In this document: positions 1 to 9,219 of the stretch, piece by piece
Position numbering within the stretch: position 1 is the stretch's first letter
How the letters are laid out: each line of letters opens with the position of its first letter
Assembly: GCA_963674835.2 (NCBI GenBank)
Contig: CAXXKC010000001.1
Location: 62,001 to 126,000 of the forward strand
Length of the DNA: 64,000 nt
Reading direction: 5' to 3'
Source of the DNA: G963674835 sp963674835
GTDB lineage: Bacteria > Planctomycetota > Planctomycetia > Pirellulales > Thermoguttaceae
The notes under the pieces: generated by a model
The model's input: the letters and a program-made list of their open reading frames with translations, nothing else
Database searches by the model: none
What the model was told of the DNA's origin: nothing
Program-made: the position numbers and the translations under genes

Positions 1-1
1 G

Positions 2-1276
2 CGCGGGCCGACGCTGACCTTCAAGGGGCTGGAAAACCGCGTCTACTACATGCTCGAAAACGGCGGGCAGTACTACAAGAACTACACCGGTTGCGGCAAC
101 ACGCTTAACGGCAACCATCCGATCGTCCGCGAGTTGATCTTCAACTGTCTGCGCTACTGGGTGCACAACTACCACATCGATGGTTTCCGGTTCGACCTGG
201 CATCGATTCTGAGCCGGGACCGGCAGGGAAACCTGATTCCCAACCCGCCGGTGGTCGAGGCGATCGCGGAGGATCCGCTTCTGGCCGACACGAAGATCAT
301 CGCGGAAGCATGGGACGCCGCCGGGGCATACCAGGTGGGAACGTTTGCGAACCTGCGGTGGTCGGAGTGGAACGGGCGTTACCGCGACGACTTGCGGCGG
401 TTCTGGCGGGGCGACCACCACATGGTTGGTGCGGTGGCGACGCGGATCGCGGGATCGAGCGACCTGTACCAGCCGACGGGCCGGCATCCGTACCACAGCA
501 TCAACTTCATCACGTCGCACGACGGATTTCCGCTGAACGACCTGGTGAGCTACAACGAGAAGCATAACGAGGCGAACGGCGAGAACAACTGCGACGGCGA
601 CAACAACGGCTACGCGTACAACTATGGCGTCGAGGGACCGACTCGCCGGAAGTCGATCGAGCAGGTGCGGCTGCGCCAGATCAAGAACATGCTGGCATCG
701 CTGCTTCTGAGCCAGGGCGTGCCGATGATCCTGATGGGCGACGAATGCCGCCGCACGCAACGCGGGAACAACAACGCCTATTGCCAGGACAACTCGATCT
801 CGTGGTTCGATTGGAAGATGGTAAAGCGGAACCGCGATCTGTACCGGTTCTGCCAGGTGTTGATTGCATTTCGCAAGGCGGAACCGACTGTGCGGCGAGA
901 GGATTTCTTGAGCGGCCGACCGTGCCGGCCGGGTGGACTGCCCGACGTGAGTTGGTTCAACGCGCATGGCGGAACGATCGATTGGGGACACGACGATCGA
1001 AGCCTGGTGTGCCTGCTGGGGGCTGCCCCGCGGTCGGACCCGGAAGCGGTGCCGAACCACCACGTGCTGATCGTCATGCACGCGGGAGTCGACGCGCGGG
1101 ACTTCATTCTGCCCCCGGTGGCGCGGAGCCTTTCGTGGCGGCTGTTCATCGACACGGCCGCGTTTTCGCCGTCAGACATCTATCCTGGCCTGGACGGACC
1201 CGCGCCGCCGCCGACCGGCGTGGTGCCTGCGGAGCCGCGTTCGCTGGTATGCTACGTGGCGCCGGACGAGCACTGA
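2..1276 (+). CDS. glgX: Glycogen debranching enzyme GlgX, C-terminal part (5' truncated by window edge)
   Basis: GH13 isoamylase-type enzyme that hydrolyses alpha-1,6 branches of phosphorylase-trimmed glycogen in the cytoplasm. The reading frame is open from base 2, so the gene begins outside the window. Visible GH13 motifs are DGFRFDLAS (nucleophile Asp, about base 180), IIAEAWDAAG (acid/base Glu, about base 300) and FITSHDGF (third catalytic Asp, about base 510). The NENNCDGDNNG-like stretch after the last motif and the C-terminal beta domain ending near PPPTGVVPAEPRSLVCYVA are typical of GlgX/TreX proteins. The N-terminal CBM48 domain and the start of the barrel are missing only because of the window boundary. 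No other glycogen gene lies downstream here. The family assignment is secure; the physiological substrate is inferred. Confidence 0.93.
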   Translation, partial: RGPTLTFKGLENRVYYMLENGGQYYKNYTGCGNTLNGNHPIVRELIFNCLRYWVHNYHIDGFRFDLASILSRDRQGNLIPNPPVVEAIAEDPLLADTKIIAEAWDAAGAYQVGTFANLRWSEWNGRYRDDLRRFWRGDHHMVGAVATRIAGSSDLYQPTGRHPYHSINFITSHDGFPLNDLVSYNEKHNEANGENNCDGDNNGYAYNYGVEGPTRRKSIEQVRLRQIKNMLASLLLSQGVPMILMGDECRRTQRGNNNAYCQDNSISWFDWKMVKRNRDLYRFCQVLIAFRKAEPTVRREDFLSGRPCRPGGLPDVSWFNAHGGTIDWGHDDRSLVCLLGAAPRSDPEAVPNHHVLIVMHAGVDARDFILPPVARSLSWRLFIDTAAFSPSDIYPGLDGPAPPPTGVVPAEPRSLVCYVAPDEH

Positions 1277-1320
1277 GTCGAGGGTGCCAAGGCCGGACTG
1301 ACGAGTCGTCGCGCGGGATC

Positions 1321-1363
1321 GGGATTCGCTGGTGGGGCTCGCTGCGCTCGGCCCATCCCACGG
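1321..1363. repeat. Dispersed repeat, family A copy
   Basis: Core GGTGGGGCTCGCTGCGCTCG followed by GCCCATCCCA. A near-identical copy lies at 62281-62321 and a more diverged one at 23677-23709. The ends (GGTGGGG and CCCATCC) form an imperfect inverted repeat. It sits between glgX and the next gene, outside any coding frame. Confidence 0.75.
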
Positions 1364-1421
1364 GTTGGCGGTTGCGCGATAGGGCTGGAGATCGGTTACC
1401 GCTCGCGACCGCGGGGCTTGC

Positions 1422-1450
1422 TTGAGAGGTGGCAGGCATGGCGGTATACT
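1422..1450 (+). promoter_or_regulatory. Predicted sigma-70 type promoter of the 1527 gene
   Basis: TTGAGA (1422-1427) is separated by 17 bases from TATACT (1445-1450), close to the housekeeping consensus in both hexamers and spacing. The start codon of the next gene is 76 bases downstream. The decamer GCGGTATACT recurs at 2501-2510 before another gene. Confidence 0.55.
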
Positions 1451-1526
1451 GACGCGCGCCGTGCGAACTGAGCGAGCTGCTGCGGTTGTCGGTCATCCAC
1501 GTGGTCCCCAGTCACGGGTGCATGCG

Positions 1527-2033
1527 ATGAGACGGCGAAAGGTGGTCGTCGAGGACCTGATGCAGCAGGATTATGTCTACTACCTGACGGAGCCCGTCGG
1601 GGAGAATTTCGATCCGGAGTTCAGGCCGGATCTGACGCCGAAGCAGATGCTCCAGATGGGGGTCTTTGGGGGCAAGTACATGACGGACTGCCGGAACGAG
1701 TTTCCCGCGGAGTGGTTCGCCGGAGCGAAGCTATGCCACGAGCGTCACGATGCCGAGCTGAACTACTTTTCGGTCAATGCGTCGCAGCCGCTGGCGGTGT
1801 GGCGGGCGAAGGGCTGGATCTACGAGGAGGATCCGCGGGGATGGTTCCAATGGTACTGTCGGTACTATATGGGCCGACGATGCCCGGACGACGCACGGCA
1901 GATCAAACGCTGGAAGGCGATGACGAGGCACATCGCACAGGTCAAGAAGCATTGCGCGGTGGGCGATCTAGACTGCCGGCGAAGGCAGCGCCAGGCGTTG
2001 CTGAACTGGGCCTACGATAGCCGGAAGCTGTAG
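1527..2033 (+). CDS. Conserved hypothetical protein with WFQWYCRYYMGRR motif
   Basis: 168-residue soluble protein with no signal peptide or membrane segment. It is rich in aromatic residues and Arg/Asp; the central motif GWFQWYCRYYMGRRCPDD is followed by RQIKRWKAMTRHIAQVK. From memory, this motif marks a widespread uncharacterised family found in bacteria and fungi; that could not be checked here. The ATG at 1527 is preferred over the in-frame start at 1422, because the upstream residues look non-coding and a good promoter ends at 1450. It stands alone, with 500 bases of non-coding DNA after it. Function unknown. Confidence 0.75.
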   Translation: MRRRKVVVEDLMQQDYVYYLTEPVGENFDPEFRPDLTPKQMLQMGVFGGKYMTDCRNEFPAEWFAGAKLCHERHDAELNYFSVNASQPLAVWRAKGWIYEEDPRGWFQWYCRYYMGRRCPDDARQIKRWKAMTRHIAQVKKHCAVGDLDCRRRQRQALLNWAYDSRKL

Positions 2034-2533
2034 CGAATCCCACGGCATGGCGTCGTCGATCGTGCCGAACTGCTTGCCCTTGTTCGCGGACCTCCAAAGG
2101 CACTTGCGGGGCGTAGTCGCCGCGATGCCGGACGCTCTATTGATGCCTGTATTGAAAACGGAACAAGCGGTCCGACCCAAGCCTGATCTTTCGGCCTCCC
2201 CATGGTCGGCCTCGTTCCAGTTCCAATGCAGGACCCAATAGGAGTGTCATAATTGCTGGCGGCTTGTCGGTTGCTGACAGACGGCTGGGGGCCCGAAGTT
2301 CACGGAGGGGGAAGTGCCGGAATGGTGCGTGCAACTCGGGAGGAGGGGATGGCGTCGGGTGGTGGTTCTGGGGGAGGCCCTTTGGCAGGAGCGGCGAATC
2401 TGGGATAGTAAGGGGTTGGAAAGGGCGACGCCACGACTAGCCGCGGACGCCAGTGGGTGCCGCCCAGTGCGTGGGTGCCCTTCAGGAGCGGTATGCGAGA
2501 GCGGTATACTTTGGCGTGTGATGGGGGTTTGAA
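2034..2533. other. Intergenic region, 500 bases
   Basis: No convincing gene or RNA seen. Near its right end GCGGTATACT (2501-2510) supplies a -10-like TATACT at 2505-2510, 24 bases before the GTG start of the DUF2760 gene. The matching -35 (TTCAGG at 2481-2486) is weak. Confidence 0.5.
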
Positions 2534-3091
2534 GTGAACGAAATACGTGACGCATTTCGACGGATTGGGCTGGCGATTAGGGCGCTCTGGCTGGTGCTGT
2601 TCGTTGCAGGCGCGGCAGAGCCGGTGGAGCGGGCGCTACACGAGATGGGAAAGCCGGCCGTGGCCGAGGAGAAGCCGAAGCCGGCGCCGCGGCCGAAACC
2701 AGCGGCCGTGCGGAGCGAGGCGGTGACGCTGCTTGCCACGCTACAGCGGGAGGCGCGATTCGTGGATTTCATCCAGGAACCGCTGACCGGTTACAGCGAC
2801 GCCCAAGTGGGAGCGGCGGCACGCGATGTACATCGCGATTGTGCGGCGGTGATCGAGCGGATGTTTGCTCTCGAACCGCTCGCCGAGGAAGCGGAGGGAG
2901 CGGAGATCGAGGTGCCGGCCGGTTTCGATACGGGCCGCTTCCGGCTGGTGGGGAACGTGGCGGGCGAGCCGCCGTTTCGTGGGCGGTTGGTCCACCACGG
3001 CTGGGAGGCGTCGAAGTGCGAGGTGCCGGCCTGGTCGGGGAGCGAGGGTGCGTTGCGGGTCGTGGCGCCGGGCGAGGTCGAGCTGAAGTAG
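2534..3091 (+). CDS. DUF2760 domain protein of the Hsp70 cluster
   Basis: 185 residues starting at GTG. The N-terminus (about 9-27) is hydrophobic (LAIRALWLVLFVAGAA) and could anchor the protein; a Pro/Lys-rich linker (about 45-60) follows. The rest matches what I know of DUF2760: LLATLQREARFVDFIQEPL, GYSDAQVGAAARDVHRDC, and a C-terminal GEPPFRGRLVHHGWEASK block ending in APGEVELK. The domain is typically encoded beside Hsp70-like proteins, as here, where the stop is 25 bases before the first Hsp70 gene. Its biochemical role is unknown; a dedicated accessory factor or membrane tether for the two downstream chaperone-like ATPases is an inference from context only. Confidence 0.85.
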   Translation: MNEIRDAFRRIGLAIRALWLVLFVAGAAEPVERALHEMGKPAVAEEKPKPAPRPKPAAVRSEAVTLLATLQREARFVDFIQEPLTGYSDAQVGAAARDVHRDCAAVIERMFALEPLAEEAEGAEIEVPAGFDTGRFRLVGNVAGEPPFRGRLVHHGWEASKCEVPAWSGSEGALRVVAPGEVELK

Positions 3092-3116
3092 AGTATCTGC
3101 GGCACGGAGGGCTTTT

Positions 3117-4898
3117 ATGGGCGGGAAGTTTGTGATCGGCGTCGACCTGGGAACGACCAATAGCGTGCTGGCGTACGCATCGCTGGACGAAGTATCGCCA
3201 CAGGTGCGGCTGCTGGAGATTCCCCAACTGGTGGCGCCGGCGACGGTCGAAGCCCGAAGTGCGCTGCCGTCGTTCGCGTACCTGGCCAGCGAGCACGAAA
3301 GCGGCGGCGGAAGCTACGATCTGCCCTGGGCGACCGGGCGCGACTTTGCCGTCGGCGAGCTGGCGAGGCGGCAGGCGGCAGAAGTGCCGGACCGAACGGT
3401 CGGCGGGGCGAAATCGTGGTTGGGCTACAGTCGCGTCGATCGGCACTCGCCGATTCTGCCGTGGAATGCGCCGGCGGAGGTGCAGACGATCTCGCCAGTG
3501 ACGGCATCGCAGCGTTACCTGGAACACCTGGTCGCGGCGTGGCATGCGGCATTTCCCGAGGCACCGATCGAAGAGCAGCAGGTCGTGCTGACGGTGCCGG
3601 CATCGTTCGACGCCAGCGCGAGGGAACTCACGCGGGAGGCGGCATTGGCGGCGGGGCTGCCGGAACAGATGGTGCTGCTGGAGGAGCCGCAGGCGGCCGT
3701 CTATTCGTGGCTGGCGGAGACCGGGGATCGATGGCGGAGGATGCTGAACGTCGGCGACCGGCTGTTGGTGTGCGACGTGGGAGGAGGGACGACCGATCTG
3801 ACGCTGGTGGGAGTTTCCGGGGAGGGCGGCGAGCTGGTATTGGAACGGATCGCCGTCGGAAGCCATCTGCTGGTGGGCGGCGACAACATGGATCTGACGT
3901 TGGCACACCACGTTGCCGAGAGATTCGCCGAGCAGGGCGTTCAATTAGATCCCTGGCAGTCGGTGGCGTTGTGGCATTCGTGCCGAACGGCAAAGGAGAC
4001 GCTGTTGGTGCCGGAGGGGCCGGAGAAACACTCGGTCGCCGTGCTCGGGCGCGGCAGCCGGTTGATCGGCGGCACGGTGTCGGTGGAGATCGAGCGGAAC
4101 GAGGCGATCGAGATCCTGGTCGACGGGTTCTTCCCGTACTGCGAGGTGGGCGACCGGCCGGCGCGGCGACGGGCGTCGGGATTTCGCGAGATCGGGCTGC
4201 CGTTTGAATCAGACACGGCCGTAACCCGTCATCTGGCGGCGTTTCTGCAGGCGCATGGGCGCGACGGCGGACCGGTGCAGCCGACGCACGTGCTGTTCAA
4301 CGGCGGGGTGTTCAAGGCATCGATGCTGCAGAAGCGCTTGCTGGACGTGCTGGGCGAGTGGTTTCCAGACGTGTCGCCGGGTTTGCTGCCGGGCGTTCAC
4401 GATTTGGACCATGCCGTGGCACGGGGCGCGGCGTACTACGGCTGGACCAAGGAACGGGGCGGGGTGCGGATTCGGGGCGGCACAGGACGCGCGTACTACG
4501 TGGGGATCGAGACGGCGGGTTTGGCCGTGCCGGGAGCGCCGCGGCCACTGCGGGCGCTTTGCGTGGTGCCGATCGGCATGGAAGAAGGGACCGAAGCGGA
4601 CGTGCCGTCGGAGGAGATCGGCCTGGTGGTGGGCGAGCCGGCGCAGTTTCGGTTCTTCGGCTCGTCGGTGCGCAAGGAGGACCGAGCGGGCGACGTCCTG
4701 ACGACTTGGGACGAGGGGGAGCTGGTAGAAACGGACTCGCTGGAGATGGAACTTCCGGCCGATGAAGCGGTCGAAGAGGACTACGTACCGGTGCGGTTTC
4801 ATCCGAAGCTCACCGAACTAGGGATGCTGGAGTTGTGGTGCTACAGTACGAGCAGCGAGGGGCGATGGAAGTTGGAGTTCAGTGTGAGGGAAGAGTGA
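3117..4898 (+). CDS. Hsp70 family protein, short form
   Basis: 593-residue actin-fold ATPase related to DnaK. The ATG at 3117 follows GGAGG. The phosphate-1 motif GVDLGTTNS lies at residues 5-13, the phosphate-2 motif VCDVGGGTTDL near 218-228, and LLEEPQAAVYSW marks the connecting strand. Several blocks typical of DnaK are replaced, and the C-terminal region (about 450-593) is beta-rich with no DnaK-type helical lid or acidic tail. It aligns along its whole length with the first two thirds of the next gene, so the two are ancient duplicates. Nucleotide binding is likely; the client is unknown. It probably forms an operon with the DUF2760 gene and the longer Hsp70 gene. Confidence 0.9.
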   Translation: MGGKFVIGVDLGTTNSVLAYASLDEVSPQVRLLEIPQLVAPATVEARSALPSFAYLASEHESGGGSYDLPWATGRDFAVGELARRQAAEVPDRTVGGAKSWLGYSRVDRHSPILPWNAPAEVQTISPVTASQRYLEHLVAAWHAAFPEAPIEEQQVVLTVPASFDASARELTREAALAAGLPEQMVLLEEPQAAVYSWLAETGDRWRRMLNVGDRLLVCDVGGGTTDLTLVGVSGEGGELVLERIAVGSHLLVGGDNMDLTLAHHVAERFAEQGVQLDPWQSVALWHSCRTAKETLLVPEGPEKHSVAVLGRGSRLIGGTVSVEIERNEAIEILVDGFFPYCEVGDRPARRRASGFREIGLPFESDTAVTRHLAAFLQAHGRDGGPVQPTHVLFNGGVFKASMLQKRLLDVLGEWFPDVSPGLLPGVHDLDHAVARGAAYYGWTKERGGVRIRGGTGRAYYVGIETAGLAVPGAPRPLRALCVVPIGMEEGTEADVPSEEIGLVVGEPAQFRFFGSSVRKEDRAGDVLTTWDEGELVETDSLEMELPADEAVEEDYVPVRFHPKLTELGMLELWCYSTSSEGRWKLEFSVREE

Positions 4899-5021
4899 GG
4901 GGAAAGTGGAGAGCGGAAAGCCGAAAGCGGACAAGGACGCAAGAAGCACCGAACCAGCGTTGCGCCACCCCCTCCGCTTTCCGCTTTGGTTTCATTGGAT
5001 GCGTAGTGGTTGTAGGGTCTT

Positions 5022-7892
5022 GTGAAAGCTCGTGCTGCGGTGAAGGCTGATTCGGCGCGGTTCGTGGTCGGGTTCGATCTGGGGACGACGAACTCGGCCG
5101 TTTGCTATGTCGACATGGAAGAGGAGCCGTGGCGAATACGGACGTTCTCGGTGCCTCAGTTGGTGGCGCCCGGCCAGGTCGAGTCACGGGAGACGCTGCC
5201 ATCGTTTCATTACGAGCCCGCGGCGGCCGAAACGGCGTCGGGAGCGATGCGGCTTCCGTGGAGCAAGGAGCCGCCGGGCTACGTGGTGGGGCTTTGGGCA
5301 CGCGACCAGGGGACAGCCGTTCCGGCGCGGCTGATCTCGTCGGCCAAGTCGTGGCTCTGCCATAGCGGCGTCGATCGCACCGCCGGGCTGTTGCCGTGGC
5401 ACGGGGCGTCCGACGTCCAGCGGCTCTCGCCGGTGGAGGTCAGCGCGCGGTACCTGGGGCACGTTCGCGATGCCTGGGATGCCCACTTCGCGGAGCATCC
5501 GCTGGCCGAACAGGATTTCGTGCTCACACTGCCGGCGTCGTTCGACGAAGTAGCCCGGGAGCTGACGGTGCGGGCGGCGGCGCGGGCCGGTTTGCCCCGC
5601 GTGGTGCTGATCGAGGAACCGCAGGCCGCCTTCTATGCCTGGATCGATGCGCACAGCGACGATTGGCAGACGCGGGTTGAGCCGGGCCAGAAGATCCTCG
5701 TGTGTGACATCGGCGGCGGGACGAGCGATTTCACGCTGATCCGCGTGCGTGGCGAAGCCGACGGAAAAGTGCGGTTTCATCGCGTGGCCGTGGGCGAACA
5801 TCTGATCCTGGGTGGCGATAACTTGGACCTCGCGCTGGCGCAGCACCTGGAGCGGCGCGTGGCGGGCGACGACGGACGACTGGAGCCGCGGCAGTGGGCG
5901 GTGCTGGTCCGCACGTGCCGACAGGTGAAAGAAACGCTCCTGGGTCGCGAGGCGCCGGAGCAGATGACGCTGACGTTGCCCGGGTTCGGCGCGAAGCTGA
6001 TCGGCGGCGGAATTCAGATCGAGGTCGGCCGCGACGAAGTACGTGAGCTGCTGGTCGACGGCTTCTTTCCTCGCGTGGGGCTCGACGACCGACCGACGCG
6101 GCGTCGCTCAGGATTCCAGGAGTTTGGACTACCCTATGCGGCGGACCCGGCGGCAACGCGCTATTTGGCCGCATTTTTGACGGCACATCGCCACGTGGCC
6201 ATGGAAGGAGTGGAAACGGCCGAAGATCACGATCCGGCGCGGCCCGACATCGTGTTGTTCAACGGCGGCGTGTTCGAGTCCGACCTGCTGCGAGGGCGTC
6301 TGCTGGAGGTGCTGCGAAGCTGGTTCCAGACGGCCGGCGGCTGGGAGCCGATCGTGCTGGAGAACGACCGCTTGGATCTGGCCGTGGCTCGCGGGGCAGC
6401 CTACTATGGGATGGTGCGTCGCGGGCAGGGAGTGCGAATTGCCGCGGGACTGGCACGGACGTATTACATCGGCGTCGAGACAGGCGACGGGGCCGCGGCG
6501 GGCGAGGGGTCGCCGGACGAGCCCAAGGCGGCTTCCGGGCCGACGGCGCTCTGCCTGGTGCCGGCCGGCGTAGAGCCGGGGCACGACGTCGACGTGACCG
6601 AGCGAAGGTTCGACTTGCGGATTTCCGAGCCAGTGGAGTTTCCGCTGTTCGTGTCGAGCATTCGTTTGACGGATCGGCCGGGCGAGCTGGTGCCCGTCGA
6701 CCGGGAACAGATGACGCCGCTGCCGCCGATCCGGACGGTGCTGCGGAAGCGGAAGAAGGGTGAGGCGGAAACGGTTTCGGTCGATCTGCACGCGCGGCTG
6801 ACGGAGATCGGCACCTTGGATCTGTGGTGCGCGGAGTTGGAGGGACGCGGAAAGTGGCGGCTGCAGTTCGACGTGCGATCGGCGACCGAGACCGACATCG
6901 AGGCGCACGAGGCGACCGGCGAGCGCGAGGGTTTTGTCGAGGAGGAAACCTGGCAAGAGTGCCGGCGCCTGATCGTGGGAACGTTCGGGACCGACGGAAA
7001 CGACGCGCCGGAGGGCCTGGTCAAGCGGCTGTCGACGGCGACGGAGATGAACCGCAAGCTGTGGCCGACGTCGCTGTTGCGGCGGATCTGGGAGACGCTT
7101 CTGGAGGTGGAGCCGGGGCGGCGCAGAAGCCAGGTGCACGAGGCGCGATGGATCAACCTGTTGGGGTTCACTCTGCGCCCCGGTTACGGGCTGGCCTTGG
7201 ACGACTGGCGCGTGGCAGAGACGTGGGCGACGTTGCAGGGAAACCTCATGCATCCGGCGGTGATGTGCCGGACGGAATGGTGGATCCTCTGGCGGCGGAT
7301 TGCGGGCGGGCTGGCGGCGGGACAGCAACAGGCGTTGGCGGATCCGGTGCTGGGGCCTATCCGCAGCTTGCACAAACAGTTGACAACGAACAAGGGACGG
7401 AGCGAGTTCGGCTTCGGGTCGCACGAAGCGGCGGAGATCTGGCGGATGTTGGGGTCGCTCGAGCTATTGAGCGTGGCGACGAAGATCGAGCTCGGAACGA
7501 TCCTGGTAGACCTGCTGCCGAAGCGGAAAATGGAAGCCAACCGCAGCGCCATCTTCTGGGCGCTGGGGCGCGTGGGCGCACGGCAGCCGACGTACGGGCC
7601 GCTGAATGCGGTGGTGCCGGCGGCGGAGGTTTCGCAATGGCTGAAGAAGTTGACGGGGATCAAGGAGGACAGCCCAGGCGCACAATTGGCCGTGATGCAA
7701 ATGGCCCGGCGGACGGGCGACCGGTATCGCGACTTGCCGGAAAAGACGCGCGAGAAGGTGCTGGGGTGGTTGGAGCGGCAGGACGCGTCGAGGCATTTTG
7801 TGGAACTGGTCCGCGAAGGTGGCGAGTTGGACACCCAGGAGCAAGGGATGGTGTTCGGCGAAGCGCTGCCAAAGGGATTGCGAATTCGTTAA
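5022..7892 (+). CDS. Hsp70 family protein with C-terminal DUF3731-like extension
   Basis: 956 residues from a GTG start, 123 bases after the shorter Hsp70 gene. Residues about 10-620 form the Hsp70 ATPase and beta domains, with GFDLGTTNS, VCDIGGGTSDFTL and IEEPQAAFYAW motifs. Both paralogues share the junction motif LTEIGTLDLWC (LTELGMLELWC in the shorter one). Here a further 330 residues follow, helical in character, with WINLLGFTLRPGYG and RTEWWILWRRIAGG, which I recognise as the DUF3731 region found on such Hsp70s. It may replace the canonical lid or recruit a partner. The spacer before it (4899-5021) is a GAAAGC/GCTTTCC-rich low-complexity stretch. Function of the set is unknown. Confidence 0.88.
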   Translation: MKARAAVKADSARFVVGFDLGTTNSAVCYVDMEEEPWRIRTFSVPQLVAPGQVESRETLPSFHYEPAAAETASGAMRLPWSKEPPGYVVGLWARDQGTAVPARLISSAKSWLCHSGVDRTAGLLPWHGASDVQRLSPVEVSARYLGHVRDAWDAHFAEHPLAEQDFVLTLPASFDEVARELTVRAAARAGLPRVVLIEEPQAAFYAWIDAHSDDWQTRVEPGQKILVCDIGGGTSDFTLIRVRGEADGKVRFHRVAVGEHLILGGDNLDLALAQHLERRVAGDDGRLEPRQWAVLVRTCRQVKETLLGREAPEQMTLTLPGFGAKLIGGGIQIEVGRDEVRELLVDGFFPRVGLDDRPTRRRSGFQEFGLPYAADPAATRYLAAFLTAHRHVAMEGVETAEDHDPARPDIVLFNGGVFESDLLRGRLLEVLRSWFQTAGGWEPIVLENDRLDLAVARGAAYYGMVRRGQGVRIAAGLARTYYIGVETGDGAAAGEGSPDEPKAASGPTALCLVPAGVEPGHDVDVTERRFDLRISEPVEFPLFVSSIRLTDRPGELVPVDREQMTPLPPIRTVLRKRKKGEAETVSVDLHARLTEIGTLDLWCAELEGRGKWRLQFDVRSATETDIEAHEATGEREGFVEEETWQECRRLIVGTFGTDGNDAPEGLVKRLSTATEMNRKLWPTSLLRRIWETLLEVEPGRRRSQVHEARWINLLGFTLRPGYGLALDDWRVAETWATLQGNLMHPAVMCRTEWWILWRRIAGGLAAGQQQALADPVLGPIRSLHKQLTTNKGRSEFGFGSHEAAEIWRMLGSLELLSVATKIELGTILVDLLPKRKMEANRSAIFWALGRVGARQPTYGPLNAVVPAAEVSQWLKKLTGIKEDSPGAQLAVMQMARRTGDRYRDLPEKTREKVLGWLERQDASRHFVELVREGGELDTQEQGMVFGEALPKGLRIR

Positions 7893-7906
7893 GCTAGGGT
7901 TTGAGA

Positions 7907-7929
7907 GTAGTGGGTAGTGAGTAGTGGTT
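7907..7929. repeat. GTAGTGG microsatellite-like tract
   Basis: Tandem variants of GTAGTGG/GTAGTGA just after the Hsp70 stop. Similar tracts occur at 32917-32945 and 40478-40562, always between genes. Confidence 0.6.
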
Positions 7930-7977
7930 TGGGGCTTGGGGCTTGCGGTGGTGAGTTCGAATTGGAGGAGACCTGTG

Positions 7978-9219
7978 ATGCGCTACGCAGTAAGTGTGAG
8001 CTTGGTATTGGTCGGTTGTGCAGTCCATGCGGCGATGGCGGCAGACGGCGGAGCAGCGAAGGCGTGGGAGGTCGGCACGCCGATTGTGACCTATTGGGCC
8101 GGACCCGCGATGACCGATGCGGCCGCCCAGCAGATGGTCGACGGGGGCTTCAACCTAGTGTGGTGCACCGAGGAGCAGCTGGACGTCGTGGCTCGCCACG
8201 GTCTGCGGGGACAGTTGACCAACAGTCTGCTGTCGCCGGCGACGCTGGACGATCCGGCCAAGCGGGCACAACTCGATGCGTTGGTCGATCGCGTCAAGAA
8301 GCACCCGGCGATGTACAGCTACTACATCAAGGATGAGCCGAGCGCAGACGAGTTTCCCGCGTTGGGGAAAATCGTGGCCTATCTGCGCGAGCGTGACCCG
8401 GCGCATATGGCCTACATCAACCTGTTTCCGACGTATGCCAGCAACAAGCAGCTCGGCAACAAGGGAGACCGGGTGACGGCGTATCGCGAACATTTGCAGC
8501 AGTACATCGACATCGTCAAGCCCGCGCTGGTGAGCTACGATCATTACCAGTTCGCAACGTCGGGCGACATCGAGGGGTATTTCTTGAACCTGGCGATGAT
8601 TCGGCAGGCTGCGCAGGGAGCGGGGCTGCCGTTTCTGAATATCGTACAGTCGTGCAGTTGGGACAAATCGCGGCGAGTGCCCGAGCCGGATGAGATGCGC
8701 TATCTGGTCTATACGACGGCCGCCTACGGGGCGCAGGGAATTTCGTATTTCGTGTACTGCCATCCCGGGTGTGCGGGAGGAATCGCCAAGGCGGACGGGA
8801 CACCGACGCCCATCTTCCATGCGCTGAAGACCCTAAATCGTGAATTCGTGGCGATTGCCAAGGAACTCCAACCGTTGCGGTCGCTGGCCGTATACCATGC
8901 GGGCATGGCTCCGGAAGGAAGCGTGCCGCTGCCGGCCGACGCCGCGTTCCGATTCGATCCGGCCGTGGCTCCGATGAGTTACCAGCCTCCGGAGCGAGTG
9001 CGCGGGATGTTGATCGGATACTTCGGTGCGGCAGAGAAACCGACCCACGCCGTGGTCGCAAACCTGGACTACAAGGCCGAGGTGACGACGTCGGTGGTCG
9101 GGCCGGGGAACCTGGAGGTCATGGACGCAACGTCGGGCAAGTGGTCGGCAGGCGCCGGCAAACGCGTTGACCTGCATCTTCCGCCCGGCGGCGGCAAGTT
9201 GGTTCGAGTGGCGAAGTGA
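7978..9219 (+). CDS. Secreted TIM-barrel (glycoside hydrolase-like) protein
   Basis: 413 residues from the ATG at 7978, which follows GGAGGAG; an in-frame upstream start lacks a ribosome site. The N-terminus has a short hydrophobic signal ending in AAMAAD; a lipobox-like LVGC at 11-14 is an alternative processing site. The body has clan GH-A features: YYIKDEPS with a candidate acid/base Glu (about residue 118) on strand 4, LVSYDHYQF, and YLVYTTAAYGAQGISYFVYC near the last barrel strands. A small C-terminal beta domain follows. It resembles putative beta-galactosidase-like or cellulase-like proteins of Planctomycetota. Substrate unknown, and catalysis is not proven because the nucleophile cannot be placed with confidence. 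Confidence 0.75.
   Translation: MRYAVSVSLVLVGCAVHAAMAADGGAAKAWEVGTPIVTYWAGPAMTDAAAQQMVDGGFNLVWCTEEQLDVVARHGLRGQLTNSLLSPATLDDPAKRAQLDALVDRVKKHPAMYSYYIKDEPSADEFPALGKIVAYLRERDPAHMAYINLFPTYASNKQLGNKGDRVTAYREHLQQYIDIVKPALVSYDHYQFATSGDIEGYFLNLAMIRQAAQGAGLPFLNIVQSCSWDKSRRVPEPDEMRYLVYTTAAYGAQGISYFVYCHPGCAGGIAKADGTPTPIFHALKTLNREFVAIAKELQPLRSLAVYHAGMAPEGSVPLPADAAFRFDPAVAPMSYQPPERVRGMLIGYFGAAEKPTHAVVANLDYKAEVTTSVVGPGNLEVMDATSGKWSAGAGKRVDLHLPPGGGKLVRVAK

Noticed and set aside
7978..9219. Assignment to a specific GH family such as GH42 or GH5
   Set aside because: Only the acid/base-like KDEP motif is visible; the nucleophile cannot be placed by eye.
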